DNA from: a bacterium
GTDB lineage: Bacteria > Elusimicrobiota > Elusimicrobia > Elusimicrobiales > UBA9959
Assembly: GCA_021812825.1 (NCBI GenBank)
Contig: JAKAMO010000010.1
Coordinates: 1 to 46,864, forward strand
DNA length: 46,864 nt
Reading direction: 5' to 3'
Both the position numbers and the translations under genes were made by a program. The notes under the pieces were generated by a model. It saw only the letters and a program-made list of their open reading frames with translations, made no database searches and had not been told where the DNA came from. This document shows, piece by piece, positions 32,658 through 39,119 of this stretch (position 1 is its first letter; each line of letters starts with the position of its first letter).

Positions 32658-33188
32658 TCAATTTCCTGCGCTATGCGCGGGCCGCTCAAGGGCCGTGCCA
32701 CTCAGGCGGCCAGGACCCGTCCCCGCTGTTCCCGCCGTGGAAACCGCCACGCCGGCGGCGATCCGCTCCTTTTCGGCAGAGCAGGCGGCCGCCAGTTCCG
32801 GGCTTATCACCGAACCGCGTAGCTTCCTGGCCTGCACGGTCATGCAGGGCGCACCTTCGTCCCCAAGGCGGTCCACAGCTTCCCAAACCCCGGCCGGGAG
32901 GGGAGCGTGAAGGAATTTCAGCACCGGCATGAAATCATAAAGCAGATAGACGCCGTCCACCCCGTGGTAGTCCCTCTCCTTCAGGCTCTGCGCGGCGGAG
33001 TCCGCCCAGCCAAGCACAGCACCGACACCCTGCCAGTAGCCCAGCAGCGCCGCGACGAGCAGTATGCCTGCAGCCGCTTTCCGTCCCTTCACCGCCTCCC
33101 ACGGGAGGAAATGACGTATGACGGCGAGTACGCCGCCGACCAGCAGGAACACCAAAAAGAACCTTGATATGAAAGCGATAAAGGCCAT
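32658..33188 (-). CDS. Two-helix membrane protein of unknown function
   Basis: A 176-residue protein with two N-terminal hydrophobic helices (about residues 8-26 and 38-60). An extramembrane domain of about 110 residues follows with LLYDFMPVLKFLHAPLPAGVWEAVDRLGDEGAPC. The domain is not recognised. The ATG has a strong AAGGGGGGG ribosome site, and the promoter candidate is TGG-TAGAAT at 33236-33244 just after the hairpin module. Confidence 0.65.
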   Translation of the reverse strand: MAFIAFISRFFLVFLLVGGVLAVIRHFLPWEAVKGRKAAAGILLVAALLGYWQGVGAVLGWADSAAQSLKERDYHGVDGVYLLYDFMPVLKFLHAPLPAGVWEAVDRLGDEGAPCMTVQARKLRGSVISPELAAACSAEKERIAAGVAVSTAGTAGTGPGRLSGTALERPAHSAGN

Positions 33189-33235
33189 ACCCCCCCTTAA
33201 ACAAGACTGCGACCGGGTTAGCTCAGATCAGGAAG

Positions 33236-33274
33236 ATTCTACCAAAACAAAACCGCCGGGCTTTCACCCGGCTG
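33236..33274 (-). terminator. Hairpin module plus extended -10 TGG-TAGAAT
   Basis: The imperfect stem at 33253-33274 follows the lipoprotein gene at 33382. Its tail TTTTGTTTTGGTAGAAT carries the likely -10 of the membrane protein gene, about 48 nt before the ATG. Confidence 0.55.
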
Positions 33275-33277
33275 CTT

Positions 33278-33300
33278 CAAAAGGTACCAGGTACCTTTTG
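33278..33300. repeat. KpnI-type palindromic repeat, copy 1
   Basis: AAAAGGTACC-A-GGTACCTTTT is a perfect 21-nt palindrome flanked by C and G. It abuts the GC hairpin. Confidence 0.85.
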
Positions 33301-33381
33301 AGCCCGGAAGAGCACCCGCGGCGCTATGCGTAACAAGCGGCCAAGACCTCCCCCCCTTGGCGCTTGGCTTCGGGACGCTCC

Positions 33382-33846
33382 CTACCAGGCCACTTCCACC
33401 GCCGAACCTCGGGAGAGGAAACAGGCTGGAGGAGCGTTCCGGCAGCCAAGGCTGACGACCGAGACCGTGCAGGAGCCCGGCGCGCAGTCGGGATTGACCC
33501 CGGCCTCGCTGAGCGCCTCGTACAGGACCTTGGCCTTGTCGCCCCGTATGTTTATCGGAGCAGAAAGCTCCCCGCCGGGAGGCTGATGAAACCTGAACGC
33601 GCATTTATAGTCGCCGTTCGCTCTGGTGCAGGACGGGAACAGCAGCGACACGTCCGGCAGTTGGGTCGCTGCCGCTCCGCCGCCGATAGCCGCGTTGAAA
33701 AGGTTCAGGGCCTTTTGTTTCTCCACCTTTTTTGAATAGCAGGTATGCTGAGCCCCGGGATTCCCGCAATTCTCCCATGTACTGCAGCCTTGAAGGACCG
33801 AAGCCCCGATGAGCAACAGACAAACGGATCCGATGTTGTTTCGCAT
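33382..33846 (-). CDS. Cysteine-rich small lipoprotein
   Basis: A 154-residue protein with a lipoprotein signal (VLQGC-STW; lipid Cys about residue 20). The mature domain has eight or so cysteines (NCGNPGAQHTCYS, FPSC, YKC, DCAPGSC, GCRNAPPAC), suggesting a disulfide-stabilised envelope protein. No family is recognised. ATG at 33846 with a GGCGGGG site starts the signal. Upstream is a long leader from a TGT-TAGAAT box at about 33918-33926. Confidence 0.7.
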   Translation of the reverse strand: MRNNIGSVCLLLIGASVLQGCSTWENCGNPGAQHTCYSKKVEKQKALNLFNAAIGGGAAATQLPDVSLLFPSCTRANGDYKCAFRFHQPPGGELSAPINIRGDKAKVLYEALSEAGVNPDCAPGSCTVSVVSLGCRNAPPACFLSRGSAVEVAW

Positions 33847-33917
33847 TACCCCGCCTTTAAGCATCAGGAATTCCAAAATAAAAGGAGCAAGCGTACAAAG
33901 CCCGCATCCGTCAGGAT

Positions 33918-33953
33918 ATTCTAACAAACGCTGCCGCCGGCCCGCCCGGCGGC
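33918..33953 (-). terminator. Hairpin module plus TGT-TAGAAT
   Basis: GCCGCCGG/CCGGCGGC-type stem at 33933-33953, tail AGCGTTTGTTAGAAT on the minus strand. It ends the AlkX-like gene at 33994. Confidence 0.55.
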
Positions 33954-33993
33954 TTCGCCTCAAAAGGCTCCTGCTGCCTTTTCCCCCTACAGG

Positions 33994-35055
33994 CTATAGG
34001 TCAACCCCGAGGAAAGCGGCCAGGCGCGCCGTCTCCGCTTCTAACTCGCGCCTGAAGGCGGCGCCCCCCGGCCGCTTCCGCGCGAAGCCGGTCTCCACTA
34101 CGAGCCGTCCCTCCCGCACGGCGGCGTTGGCCCAGCCGACAACATCGTCCTCCCACAGCAGCGGCATGGCGTAATAGCCGCGCACGCGCTTAGCGGCCGG
34201 GGTATAAGCTTCGAACCTGTACTCCCATCCCCAGAAGCGCCCGAAGCGCTGCCTGTCCCAGACCAGCGGATCGAACGGGGCCAGAAAACTCACCCGGCGC
34301 GGCGCCTCTACCCCCAGGTCACAGCCGGGCGGCACGATATAATCCTCACCACCGGCTTTCACGGCCAGCAGCGCGCCGTCCTTTATCATGTCCGCGAGGA
34401 AGCGCGGCGCCGTTCCCAGGCCCGGGAAATACCTGCGCATGGGCCGCGCCGCCATGGCTCGCAGCTGGCGCATCGGCACAGGAGCGAGTATGTTCACCAG
34501 CACCAGCACGCGCTCGCGCATCCGCCGGGCCGGGGGCAGGGGCTCCGCCTGCCGCCTGGCCGGGGAGAACACCCGCACGCCGCCTTCCCTGCGGGCCACG
34601 CGCAGCAGGCCGCGGTAATGCAGCCAGTCCAGCGCCTGCGTGGTGGCCTTGGAGAGACCGCCCCAGGCGTTGGTCACGCGCCGTCCGCCCAGCCGCGCCT
34701 CGAGCGCGGCCGGGTGAGCCTCGCCCATATCCGACACGGCTTCGAGCACCCTGCGCGCGAAGGCCGAAGGCTTTCCGTTACCGCGGGGATGCAGCAGCCG
34801 CCATACCGGGCGCGACACGAAACCATAGGCGTAGAGATAGTCCTCTTCGACTTCCAGCGCCGGATACATGCGCTCCAGATCCCCGGCGCGGTATCCGCGC
34901 GCCCTGTGCCGCAATATCAGGTCCTGCGCCCGCGCCGGGGAACGGATAGGGTCCGCCTGGACGAAACCCAGACGGTCCAGCACCTGCTGCAGCGTGCCCG
35001 CGCCGGAAAGCGCGCGCGCCGCCGCGAAAGAGCGCAGCTTACGGATCTCCCTCAT
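33994..35055 (-). CDS. Winged-helix DNA glycosylase-like protein (YcaQ/AlkX, HTH_42 family)
   Basis: A 353-residue protein of the family that includes E. coli YcaQ (AlkX) and Streptomyces AlkZ. RLGFVQADPI contains the Q-x-D catalytic motif of the AlkX class (Gln33, Asp35). LLHPRG, the QALDWLHYRGLL winged helix and FLAPFDPLVWDR with WGWEYRFEAY are also typical. AlkX enzymes excise alkylated bases and interstrand cross-links. The ATG at 35055 lies 6 nt after TAGAAT, so its mRNA should be leaderless. It is a single-gene unit between two hairpin modules. Confidence 0.88.
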   Translation of the reverse strand: MREIRKLRSFAAARALSGAGTLQQVLDRLGFVQADPIRSPARAQDLILRHRARGYRAGDLERMYPALEVEEDYLYAYGFVSRPVWRLLHPRGNGKPSAFARRVLEAVSDMGEAHPAALEARLGGRRVTNAWGGLSKATTQALDWLHYRGLLRVARREGGVRVFSPARRQAEPLPPARRMRERVLVLVNILAPVPMRQLRAMAARPMRRYFPGLGTAPRFLADMIKDGALLAVKAGGEDYIVPPGCDLGVEAPRRVSFLAPFDPLVWDRQRFGRFWGWEYRFEAYTPAAKRVRGYYAMPLLWEDDVVGWANAAVREGRLVVETGFARKRPGGAAFRRELEAETARLAAFLGVDL

Positions 35056-35061
35056 GTTCAA

Positions 35062-35070
35062 ATTCTACCA
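35062..35070 (-). promoter_or_regulatory. Extended -10 TGG-TAGAAT, 6 nt before ATG
   Basis: The minus strand reads TTTTGGTAGAAT, TTGAAC, ATG. A degenerate GC hairpin (about 35078-35107) precedes it. Confidence 0.6.
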
Positions 35071-35120
35071 AAACAGAACCGCCGCCCCGCCCTGCCCTTT
35101 GGCTCCGCGCCCAATACCTG

Positions 35121-35143
35121 CAAAAGGTACCAGGTACCTTTTG
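35121..35143. repeat. KpnI-type palindromic repeat, copy 2
   Basis: The 23-nt sequence is identical to copy 1. It lies 13 nt past the PNPOx-like gene's stop and can form the terminator hairpin in place of the decayed GC stem. Confidence 0.85.
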
Positions 35144-35156
35144 ACGTAACGGACTG

Positions 35157-35582
35157 TTAATCTATCGCGAAGTCGGAATTGTGCAGGTTATGATAGTAAT
35201 TCCCCCTGAGCGCAGTGAACCGCAGCACGCAATAATCAGGGTCAGTCACGCCTTTGGGATAATACTTCTCGAACCCGTCGCGCCAGAGACGCCTTTTGGC
35301 GGCAGGGTCCTCCAGCACTTCGACCTCGCCAAGCAGCATCAAGCCCCGCCAGCTCTTCATGTCCACCAAATAGACACAGGCTTTGCCGTCCTTGCGCAGC
35401 TGCCCCACCCTTTTAGATGAAGTGTTCGTGCTGAACCAAAAAGTCCTAAGTCCCTCGTTCTCCATCTTGATCATGGCTTTGATGCCCGGATAACCGTCAG
35501 GCCCGTTGTTACCCAGCATTACTATGGGCGTTCCACTGACCAACTCCAAAGCCGCTTTCTTTATTTCCTCTTCCACGCTCAT
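35157..35582 (-). CDS. Pyridoxamine 5'-phosphate oxidase-like flavin-binding protein
   Basis: A 141-residue split-barrel protein. GTPIVMLGNNGPDGYPGIKAM (N-terminal strands), FWFSTNTSSKRVGQLRKDGKACVYLVD and MLLGEVEVLEDP are characteristic of small PNPOx-like proteins of the general-stress type, which bind FMN or F420. The exact cofactor and reaction are unknown. A GGGGAGGC ribosome site precedes the ATG at 35582. It is a single-gene unit in the accessory-like zone. Confidence 0.87.
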   Translation of the reverse strand: MSVEEEIKKAALELVSGTPIVMLGNNGPDGYPGIKAMIKMENEGLRTFWFSTNTSSKRVGQLRKDGKACVYLVDMKSWRGLMLLGEVEVLEDPAAKRRLWRDGFEKYYPKGVTDPDYCVLRFTALRGNYYHNLHNSDFAID

Positions 35583-35621
35583 GCCTCCCCTTCCCTATGG
35601 CGTTTTCCGCGTTCCACCCAA

Positions 35622-35660
35622 TTCTACCAAAACGAAACCGCCGGGCTTTTTCCCCGGCGG
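35622..35660 (-). terminator. Hairpin module plus TGG-TAGAAT
   Basis: Stem CCGCCGGG/CCCCGGCGG at 35638-35660, tail TTTCGTTTTGGTAGAAT. It ends the gene at 35695 and should start the PNPOx-like gene after a leader of about 35 nt. Confidence 0.65.
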
Positions 35661-35694
35661 CTTTAATTATGCATTGCGTCACCCGAATTTCCCG

Positions 35695-36195
35695 TCACAG
35701 CCTTGCGAATACCAGGCGGTCCGGCGGGGCCAGGACATGTTCCGCGTCGCAGCGGTATCCCCGCAGCCACAGCACCCCGTTCACCTTGCGCAGATAGAAC
35801 CCTTTGGGGAACGCATCGTCGGCGCTCAACGGCGCCGAGACCACCGTAACGGCCCCCTCCGGCGCCTTCCCCCCTCCGGAGAGACTCCCGCTAACTCCCG
35901 GCTGGTCCATGTACGCGAGCCGCAGGTACGGCCCCAGCTCAGGAGGACAAGGACCAAGGCCCAGCTCCCCAGCCTTGGCCAGCACATCCCGCATGACCGC
36001 CCCGCCCGGAAAGCCCAGCGCTTCCACTGAAACCTCCGCTATCCGCACCTGGCGGGGAGCATCGGAAACCGTGAACAGGTCGCTGGCGAATATCTCCTCG
36101 GCATAGGCGTTCAGCTCCACGCAGCTCCGCCTGAGCAGCTCGCGCAGCTCGGCCTTGCCCTTCCCGCCCACCGTCACCATCTCCGGCATTCCCAT
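35695..36195 (-). CDS. Conserved-looking hypothetical protein
   Basis: A 166-residue soluble protein. The C-terminal part, FYLRKVNGVLWLRGYRCDAEHVL followed by DRLVFAR, looks like a conserved block. The N-terminal half carries an alpha/beta domain with FTVSDAPRQVRIAEVSVEAL. I cannot assign a function. The ATG at 36195 lies 6 nt from TAGAAT, predicting a leaderless mRNA. The upstream hairpin here is the KpnI palindrome rather than the GC stem. Confidence 0.68.
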   Translation of the reverse strand: MGMPEMVTVGGKGKAELRELLRRSCVELNAYAEEIFASDLFTVSDAPRQVRIAEVSVEALGFPGGAVMRDVLAKAGELGLGPCPPELGPYLRLAYMDQPGVSGSLSGGGKAPEGAVTVVSAPLSADDAFPKGFYLRKVNGVLWLRGYRCDAEHVLAPPDRLVFARL

Positions 36196-36201
36196 CTCAA
36201 T

Positions 36202-36207
36202 ATTCTA
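36202..36207 (-). promoter_or_regulatory. -10 TAGAAT, 6 nt before ATG
   Basis: The minus strand reads TATTTTAGAAT, ATTGAG, ATG. Confidence 0.55.
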
Positions 36208-36215
36208 AAATACTT

Positions 36216-36238
36216 CAAAAGGTACTAGGTACCTTTTG
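36216..36238. repeat. KpnI-type palindromic repeat, copy 3
   Basis: It differs from copies 1 and 2 by one base (C to T), which breaks one GGTACC half. Followed on the minus strand by GAAGTATTTTAGAAT. Confidence 0.82.
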
Positions 36239-36323
36239 AGTCCGCAGATTTCGCGCTCACCGCAACTAGCCTATGGCCGTGCCGCATCAATGGGCATGCC
36301 CAAAAAACGGCAGGACCCGGCCT

Positions 36324-36608
36324 TCACTTCTCCTCGGTCTTAAATATCCGCGATAGCGGACTGGATTTGTACATATTTTCCAGGAAATCCATACCGGCAT
36401 AGCCGGCAAGGAATGCCGTCTTCCAGCTGTTTTCGGCCAACGCCCCGGCTATGCAACCAAGTATGCCCGAGAAGAATACCGTGGTAAAGAAGTAGGGATA
36501 ATTGAACCTGGTCTTAGAATCCTTATTGAATTTCTTCAGGAAACTCGAAATACCCCTGGCGATACCCCCCACGAACCCCGCTATGATGTATATCTCGAAA
36601 TTATTCAT
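36324..36608 (-). CDS. Small membrane protein (holin-like or DUF4257-like layout)
   Basis: A 94-residue protein with hydrophobic segments at about residues 5-20, 40-57 and 68-80 and basic loops (SSFLKKFNKDSKTRF). It resembles small holin-like or DUF4257-like proteins in layout, but no diagnostic motif is present. ATG at 36608 is preferred over an upstream in-frame start because AGGGGGC lies 5 nt before it. Base composition is more AT-rich than the average of the window. Confidence 0.6.
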   Translation of the reverse strand: MNNFEIYIIAGFVGGIARGISSFLKKFNKDSKTRFNYPYFFTTVFFSGILGCIAGALAENSWKTAFLAGYAGMDFLENMYKSSPLSRIFKTEEK

Positions 36609-36747
36609 GATGCCCCCTGAAAAGCTCCCGCCGCCTATTACCACGAATAGTCTAATCTACACTTCCTGGGTTGTCAAATACGCCAGCGTCACGCTCAGAT
36701 GGATTTCCCCATGGAAAATTCACCGGAAACGTTCCCCAAAAACAGAA

Positions 36748-36767
36748 CCGCCGGGCTTCCCCGGCGG
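36748..36767 (-). terminator. Hairpin module after the truncated YdeI-like gene
   Basis: A perfect CCGCCGGG CTTC CCCGGCGG stem with tail TTCTGTTTTTGGGG on the minus strand. No TAGAAT follows in this copy. Confidence 0.6.
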
Positions 36768-36780
36768 CTTCAATCAGGGA

Positions 36781-37164
36781 TTAGGGATCGACGTCCCCTG
36801 GCACCCCCGGAACTCCCCGGCGGCTCCTACAGGCGTGCGCAACTGCGGCCAGTCCGGCACGGGTCATTTTCTTCCGGGCGACAAGCCTGTTAAGCCTCTC
36901 GATATTGGAGGCGCACAGGACGCTCTTGGCCCGGCGCGGCGTAAAGCGCTGGGCGAAGCGCTCCTTGTCCAAGCCCTTTGTAACGCTGTCTATCCAGCCG
37001 TAGCAGAGCGCCTCTTCCACCGCGGCACCATAGTCCAGGCTGGGTTTGCCGGAGGCCTTTTTATAATAGATCAGCCAGATCTCCTGCGCGCTCTTGTGAT
37101 GCTTCGCCAACCAGGCGCGCCAGGCCTTCCGGGTTGTCACATACAGGGTTTTCCCTATCTCCAT
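36781..37164 (-). CDS. YdeI/OmdA-like protein, C-terminally truncated
   Basis: A 127-residue protein. TLYVTTRKAWRAWLAKHHKSAQEIWLIYYKKASGKPSLDY, EEALCYGWIDS and RFAQRFTPRRAKS (positions about 6-80 in pieces) are the N-terminal half of the YdeI family, which has DUF1801-related and bacteriocin-tolerance members. Family proteins are normally about 190 residues. Here the frame leaves the family pattern after KKMTRAGLAAV and ends in a low-complexity tail that reads through repeat-like DNA with a CCCCGGCGGC stretch. It is likely a decayed gene. Confidence 0.7.
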   Translation of the reverse strand: MEIGKTLYVTTRKAWRAWLAKHHKSAQEIWLIYYKKASGKPSLDYGAAVEEALCYGWIDSVTKGLDKERFAQRFTPRRAKSVLCASNIERLNRLVARKKMTRAGLAAVAHACRSRRGVPGVPGDVDP

Positions 37165-37245
37165 AGCGTAACCGTACGGAATCTGTGGACAGTATACCCA
37201 GATCTTCTAAAAACAAACCACCGATAAGCCTTTCCCCGCGGCTCC

Positions 37246-37272
37246 GCAATTAAGTATTGTGTCCACCGAATT
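37246..37272 (-). repeat. GGGACACAATACTTAATT-type repeat, copy 1
   Basis: The plus strand reads GCAATTAAGTATTGTGTCC followed by ACCGAATT. It lies between the hydrolase-like gene stop at 37279 and a decayed GC hairpin (about 37219-37242). Confidence 0.75.
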
Positions 37273-37278
37273 GTATCT

Positions 37279-37764
37279 TCAGACTTGCGCGAACAGCACC
37301 ACGTAGTTCTTGCCAAAACGCTTTGCGCACTTCGGGCAGGCGGTGTAGAAGAAGTATATCCTGGCCGGGGTCTTCCCCTTGGAAGCCAGGTATTGCTTCA
37401 TCTCCTGCGCCCAACGGCCGGCGTTTCCGTACGGTCCCTCGAAGACCCTGGTGATGAAGCTGCCCGACAGCTTAGCCATTTGCGCACCTGGAACCTCCTT
37501 GGCGCTGGCTATATAGATATCCGCGCCCCAGAGCGACTTCTCGTCCGTCAGCGTGAGCACGGGCTTCTGCGCCGCGCCGGCGGCCTCTATCAGCGCGATG
37601 TTTTTAGTCATCTTCGCGCCGAAGTTCAGCGGAATATGGAAGACGCTGGTCACGTGGTCGGCCACGAACAGCTTGTCCGTCCAATTTATTTCCTTTTCGT
37701 CCCAGTCCTCCGGGCGAATAAGCTCGCAGATGCAGTCCGGATTTTTCGAGATAATCCCTGTCAT
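37279..37764 (-). CDS. Conserved protein with C-terminal CPKCAK motif
   Basis: A 161-residue protein. NWTDKLFVADHVTSVFHIPLNFGAKM, FITRVFEGPYGNAGRWAQEM and YFFYTACPKCAKRFGKNYVVLFAQV (in pieces) form a conserved pattern I associate with a small family annotated only as hydrolase. The CPKC pair near the end could bind metal or be redox-active. A GGGGGGCGC ribosome site precedes the ATG at 37764. Single-gene unit flanked by repeats. Confidence 0.72.
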   Translation of the reverse strand: MTGIISKNPDCICELIRPEDWDEKEINWTDKLFVADHVTSVFHIPLNFGAKMTKNIALIEAAGAAQKPVLTLTDEKSLWGADIYIASAKEVPGAQMAKLSGSFITRVFEGPYGNAGRWAQEMKQYLASKGKTPARIYFFYTACPKCAKRFGKNYVVLFAQV

Positions 37765-37847
37765 GCGCCCCCCTTTTTGCCTTCGCTTCTCATGTTATTA
37801 CTCACGCAGACAACCTGTCAAGCGGCAGCACCCCACCAAAAACAGAA

Positions 37848-37867
37848 CCGCCGGGCTTCCCCGGCGG
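37848..37867 (-). repeat. Orphan GC hairpin module
   Basis: A perfect stem with tail TTCTGTTTTTGGTGGGG on the minus strand. It is not preceded by a minus-strand gene and not followed by TAGAAT. Confidence 0.65.
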
Positions 37868-37872
37868 CTTGC

Positions 37873-37900
37873 GCAATTAAGTATTGTGTCCCCCGAATTC
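37873..37900 (-). repeat. GGGACACAATACTTAATT-type repeat, copy 2
   Basis: The plus strand reads GCAATTAAGTATTGTGTCC then CCCGAATTC. It matches copy 1 except for one or two bases and sits at the same place relative to the hairpin. Confidence 0.75.
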
Positions 37901-37983
37901 CCCTCTTGAACTCCGCCGAGTCCCTGTCGAGCATGACCTTTGCGGGCGCTAGTTGAGGATCGGCCCCCCATATTTATCTTGCT

Positions 37984-38012
37984 TTGCCGGTCCAAATGGG
38001 TGATGATATACT
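37984..38012 (+). promoter_or_regulatory. Sigma-70-like promoter TTGCCG-17-TATACT
   Basis: TTGCCG (37984-37989), 17-nt spacer, TATACT (38007-38012). An AAAGG ribosome site and ATG at 38026 follow. Confidence 0.6.
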
Positions 38013-38025
38013 AAAGGCGGACGTC

Positions 38026-38334
38026 ATGCTGGACTTAAAACCTGCGGTCATGCGGAAGATCATAAAAGTGCTCTCGGGCAATGTGCCCGAGTACGAAGTG
38101 CTGGCCTACGGGGCGCGCGCGACCGGCACCGCCAACCAGCACTCCTACCTGGACCTGGCCATCATGAGCGACACGCCCCTCGGCGAAGCGCGGCTCAGCA
38201 AGCTCTCCTCCGATTTCCTCGCCGCCAGCCTGCCCTTCCGGGTCGAGACCGTGGACTGGGCCGCCACCGGCGCCAGCTACCGCAAAGAGATCAGGCGCAC
38301 AGCCGTCACCCTCCGTCCCTCCGGCAAGAAATAG
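38026..38334 (+). CDS. Nucleotidyltransferase-fold (MNT-like) protein with altered active site
   Basis: A 102-residue protein with the minimal nucleotidyltransferase fold. The canonical GS-R-A-x-G-x12-SD-x-D signature reads GARATGTANQHSYLDLAI here: the Ser after Gly29 is Ala, and the first catalytic Asp is Tyr41, while Asp43 remains. It is therefore probably inactive as a nucleotidyltransferase. MNT proteins usually pair with a HEPN (HepT) toxin, but none is next to it. ATG at 38026 follows a good promoter and AAAGG. A GC hairpin lies 17 nt after the stop. Confidence 0.75.
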   Translation: MLDLKPAVMRKIIKVLSGNVPEYEVLAYGARATGTANQHSYLDLAIMSDTPLGEARLSKLSSDFLAASLPFRVETVDWAATGASYRKEIRRTAVTLRPSGKK

Positions 38335-38350
38335 CCGCCGCAAAAACAAA

Positions 38351-38372
38351 CCGCCGGGCTTTTCCCCGGCGG
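38351..38372 (-). repeat. Orphan GC hairpin module
   Basis: Stem CCGCCGGG/CCCCGGCGG with the T-rich side facing the minus strand (TTTGTTTTTG). Both flanking genes are on the plus strand, so the orientation does not fit a simple terminator. Confidence 0.62.
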
Positions 38373-38465
38373 CTCGCGATCAAGCAACGCGTCCCCTTAT
38401 CTCAAACAGGACACTGTCCATATTTTCCTGGGTAAAAGTTGTTAAAATAACCCATGGAGGACCAG

Positions 38466-38960
38466 ATGACCACCAACGGAAAAAATCGACAAGGTTTTAA
38501 AAAAGAGAATTTCTTCGTCAGTTCGGACAGAAAACTGCTTCAAATCGGAAGAATGCATAAGTTTCTTTCCACGCAAGCGTACTGGAGCTTGGGAATTCCA
38601 AGAAGTCTCGTGAAAAAGGCCGCACAAGCTTCTCTCTGTTTCGGTGTTTACCATAAAGCCGGCAAGGATACTGTTCAGGTAGGCTACGCGAGACTGGTGA
38701 CCGACGGCTGCACATTCGCTTGGCTGTGCGATGTTTATATCGAACCGGAGTTCCGCGGCCTGGGACTGGCGAAAACTCTTATGAGCGCTGTTATGGCGCA
38801 CCCGTCTAGCCGTGGCTTGAGACGCATCTGCTTGGCGACAAAGGACGCTCATTCGCTTTACAAACAATTCGGGTTTGAGATAACCGCAAATCCAGGCTCC
38901 TGGATGGAAATAAAGAACAACGACATATACCTGAAGCGTGTAAAACAGAAAGCACAATGA
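38466..38960 (+). CDS. GNAT-family N-acetyltransferase
   Basis: A 164-residue acetyltransferase. DVYIEPEFRGLGLAKTLMSAVM carries the acetyl-CoA loop (R-G-L-G-L-A), and CLATKDAHSLYKQFGFE is the C-terminal motif. The product is close to the small GNAT members with broad predicted substrates. GGAGG lies 6 nt before the ATG at 38466; an in-frame ATG at 38454 sits 5 nt after TAAAAT and could be used from a leaderless transcript. Its DNA is noticeably more AT-rich than most of the window, hinting at recent acquisition. Confidence 0.85.
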   Translation: MTTNGKNRQGFKKENFFVSSDRKLLQIGRMHKFLSTQAYWSLGIPRSLVKKAAQASLCFGVYHKAGKDTVQVGYARLVTDGCTFAWLCDVYIEPEFRGLGLAKTLMSAVMAHPSSRGLRRICLATKDAHSLYKQFGFEITANPGSWMEIKNNDIYLKRVKQKAQ

Positions 38961-39007
38961 TGTAAGTGAGCCGGGGGGCGCTGGTCGAGAACGTCCCCTT
39001 TCCCCGT

Positions 39008-39029
39008 CGCCGGGCTTTTCCCCGGCGGC
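39008..39029 (-). repeat. Partial GC hairpin module
   Basis: CGCCGGG CTTTTC CCCGGCG with a poorly conserved tail. It lies between the GNAT and PhzF genes, beside a CTGACC-type repeat (39041-39060) and a KpnI palindrome. Confidence 0.5.
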
Positions 39030-39040
39030 TCCGCCTCTTT

Positions 39041-39060
39041 AAAGACCTGACCTCTTTGCC
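39041..39060 (-). repeat. GGTCAGGTCTT-type repeat, diverged copy
   Basis: AAAGACCTGACCTCTTTGCC resembles the CAAGACCTGACCCCTTTGCC consensus of this family. Confidence 0.6.
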
Positions 39061-39072
39061 CACGTCGATGTG

Positions 39073-39095
39073 CAAAAGGTACCAGGTACCTTTTC
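39073..39095. repeat. KpnI-type palindromic repeat, copy 4
   Basis: The 21-nt palindrome is perfect; the flanking base is C instead of G. It lies 25 nt past the PhzF gene stop. Confidence 0.83.
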
Positions 39096-39119
39096 TTGCG
39101 CCGCATTTGCCCTGTTGTT

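Noticed and set aside
38026..38334. MNT/HEPN toxin-antitoxin pair
   Set aside because: No HEPN-type gene with R-x4-6-H is found on either side, and the MNT active site is altered.
33278..39095. CRISPR array from the KpnI-type palindromes
   Set aside because: Spacing is irregular and kilobases long with genes between, and no cas genes are present.
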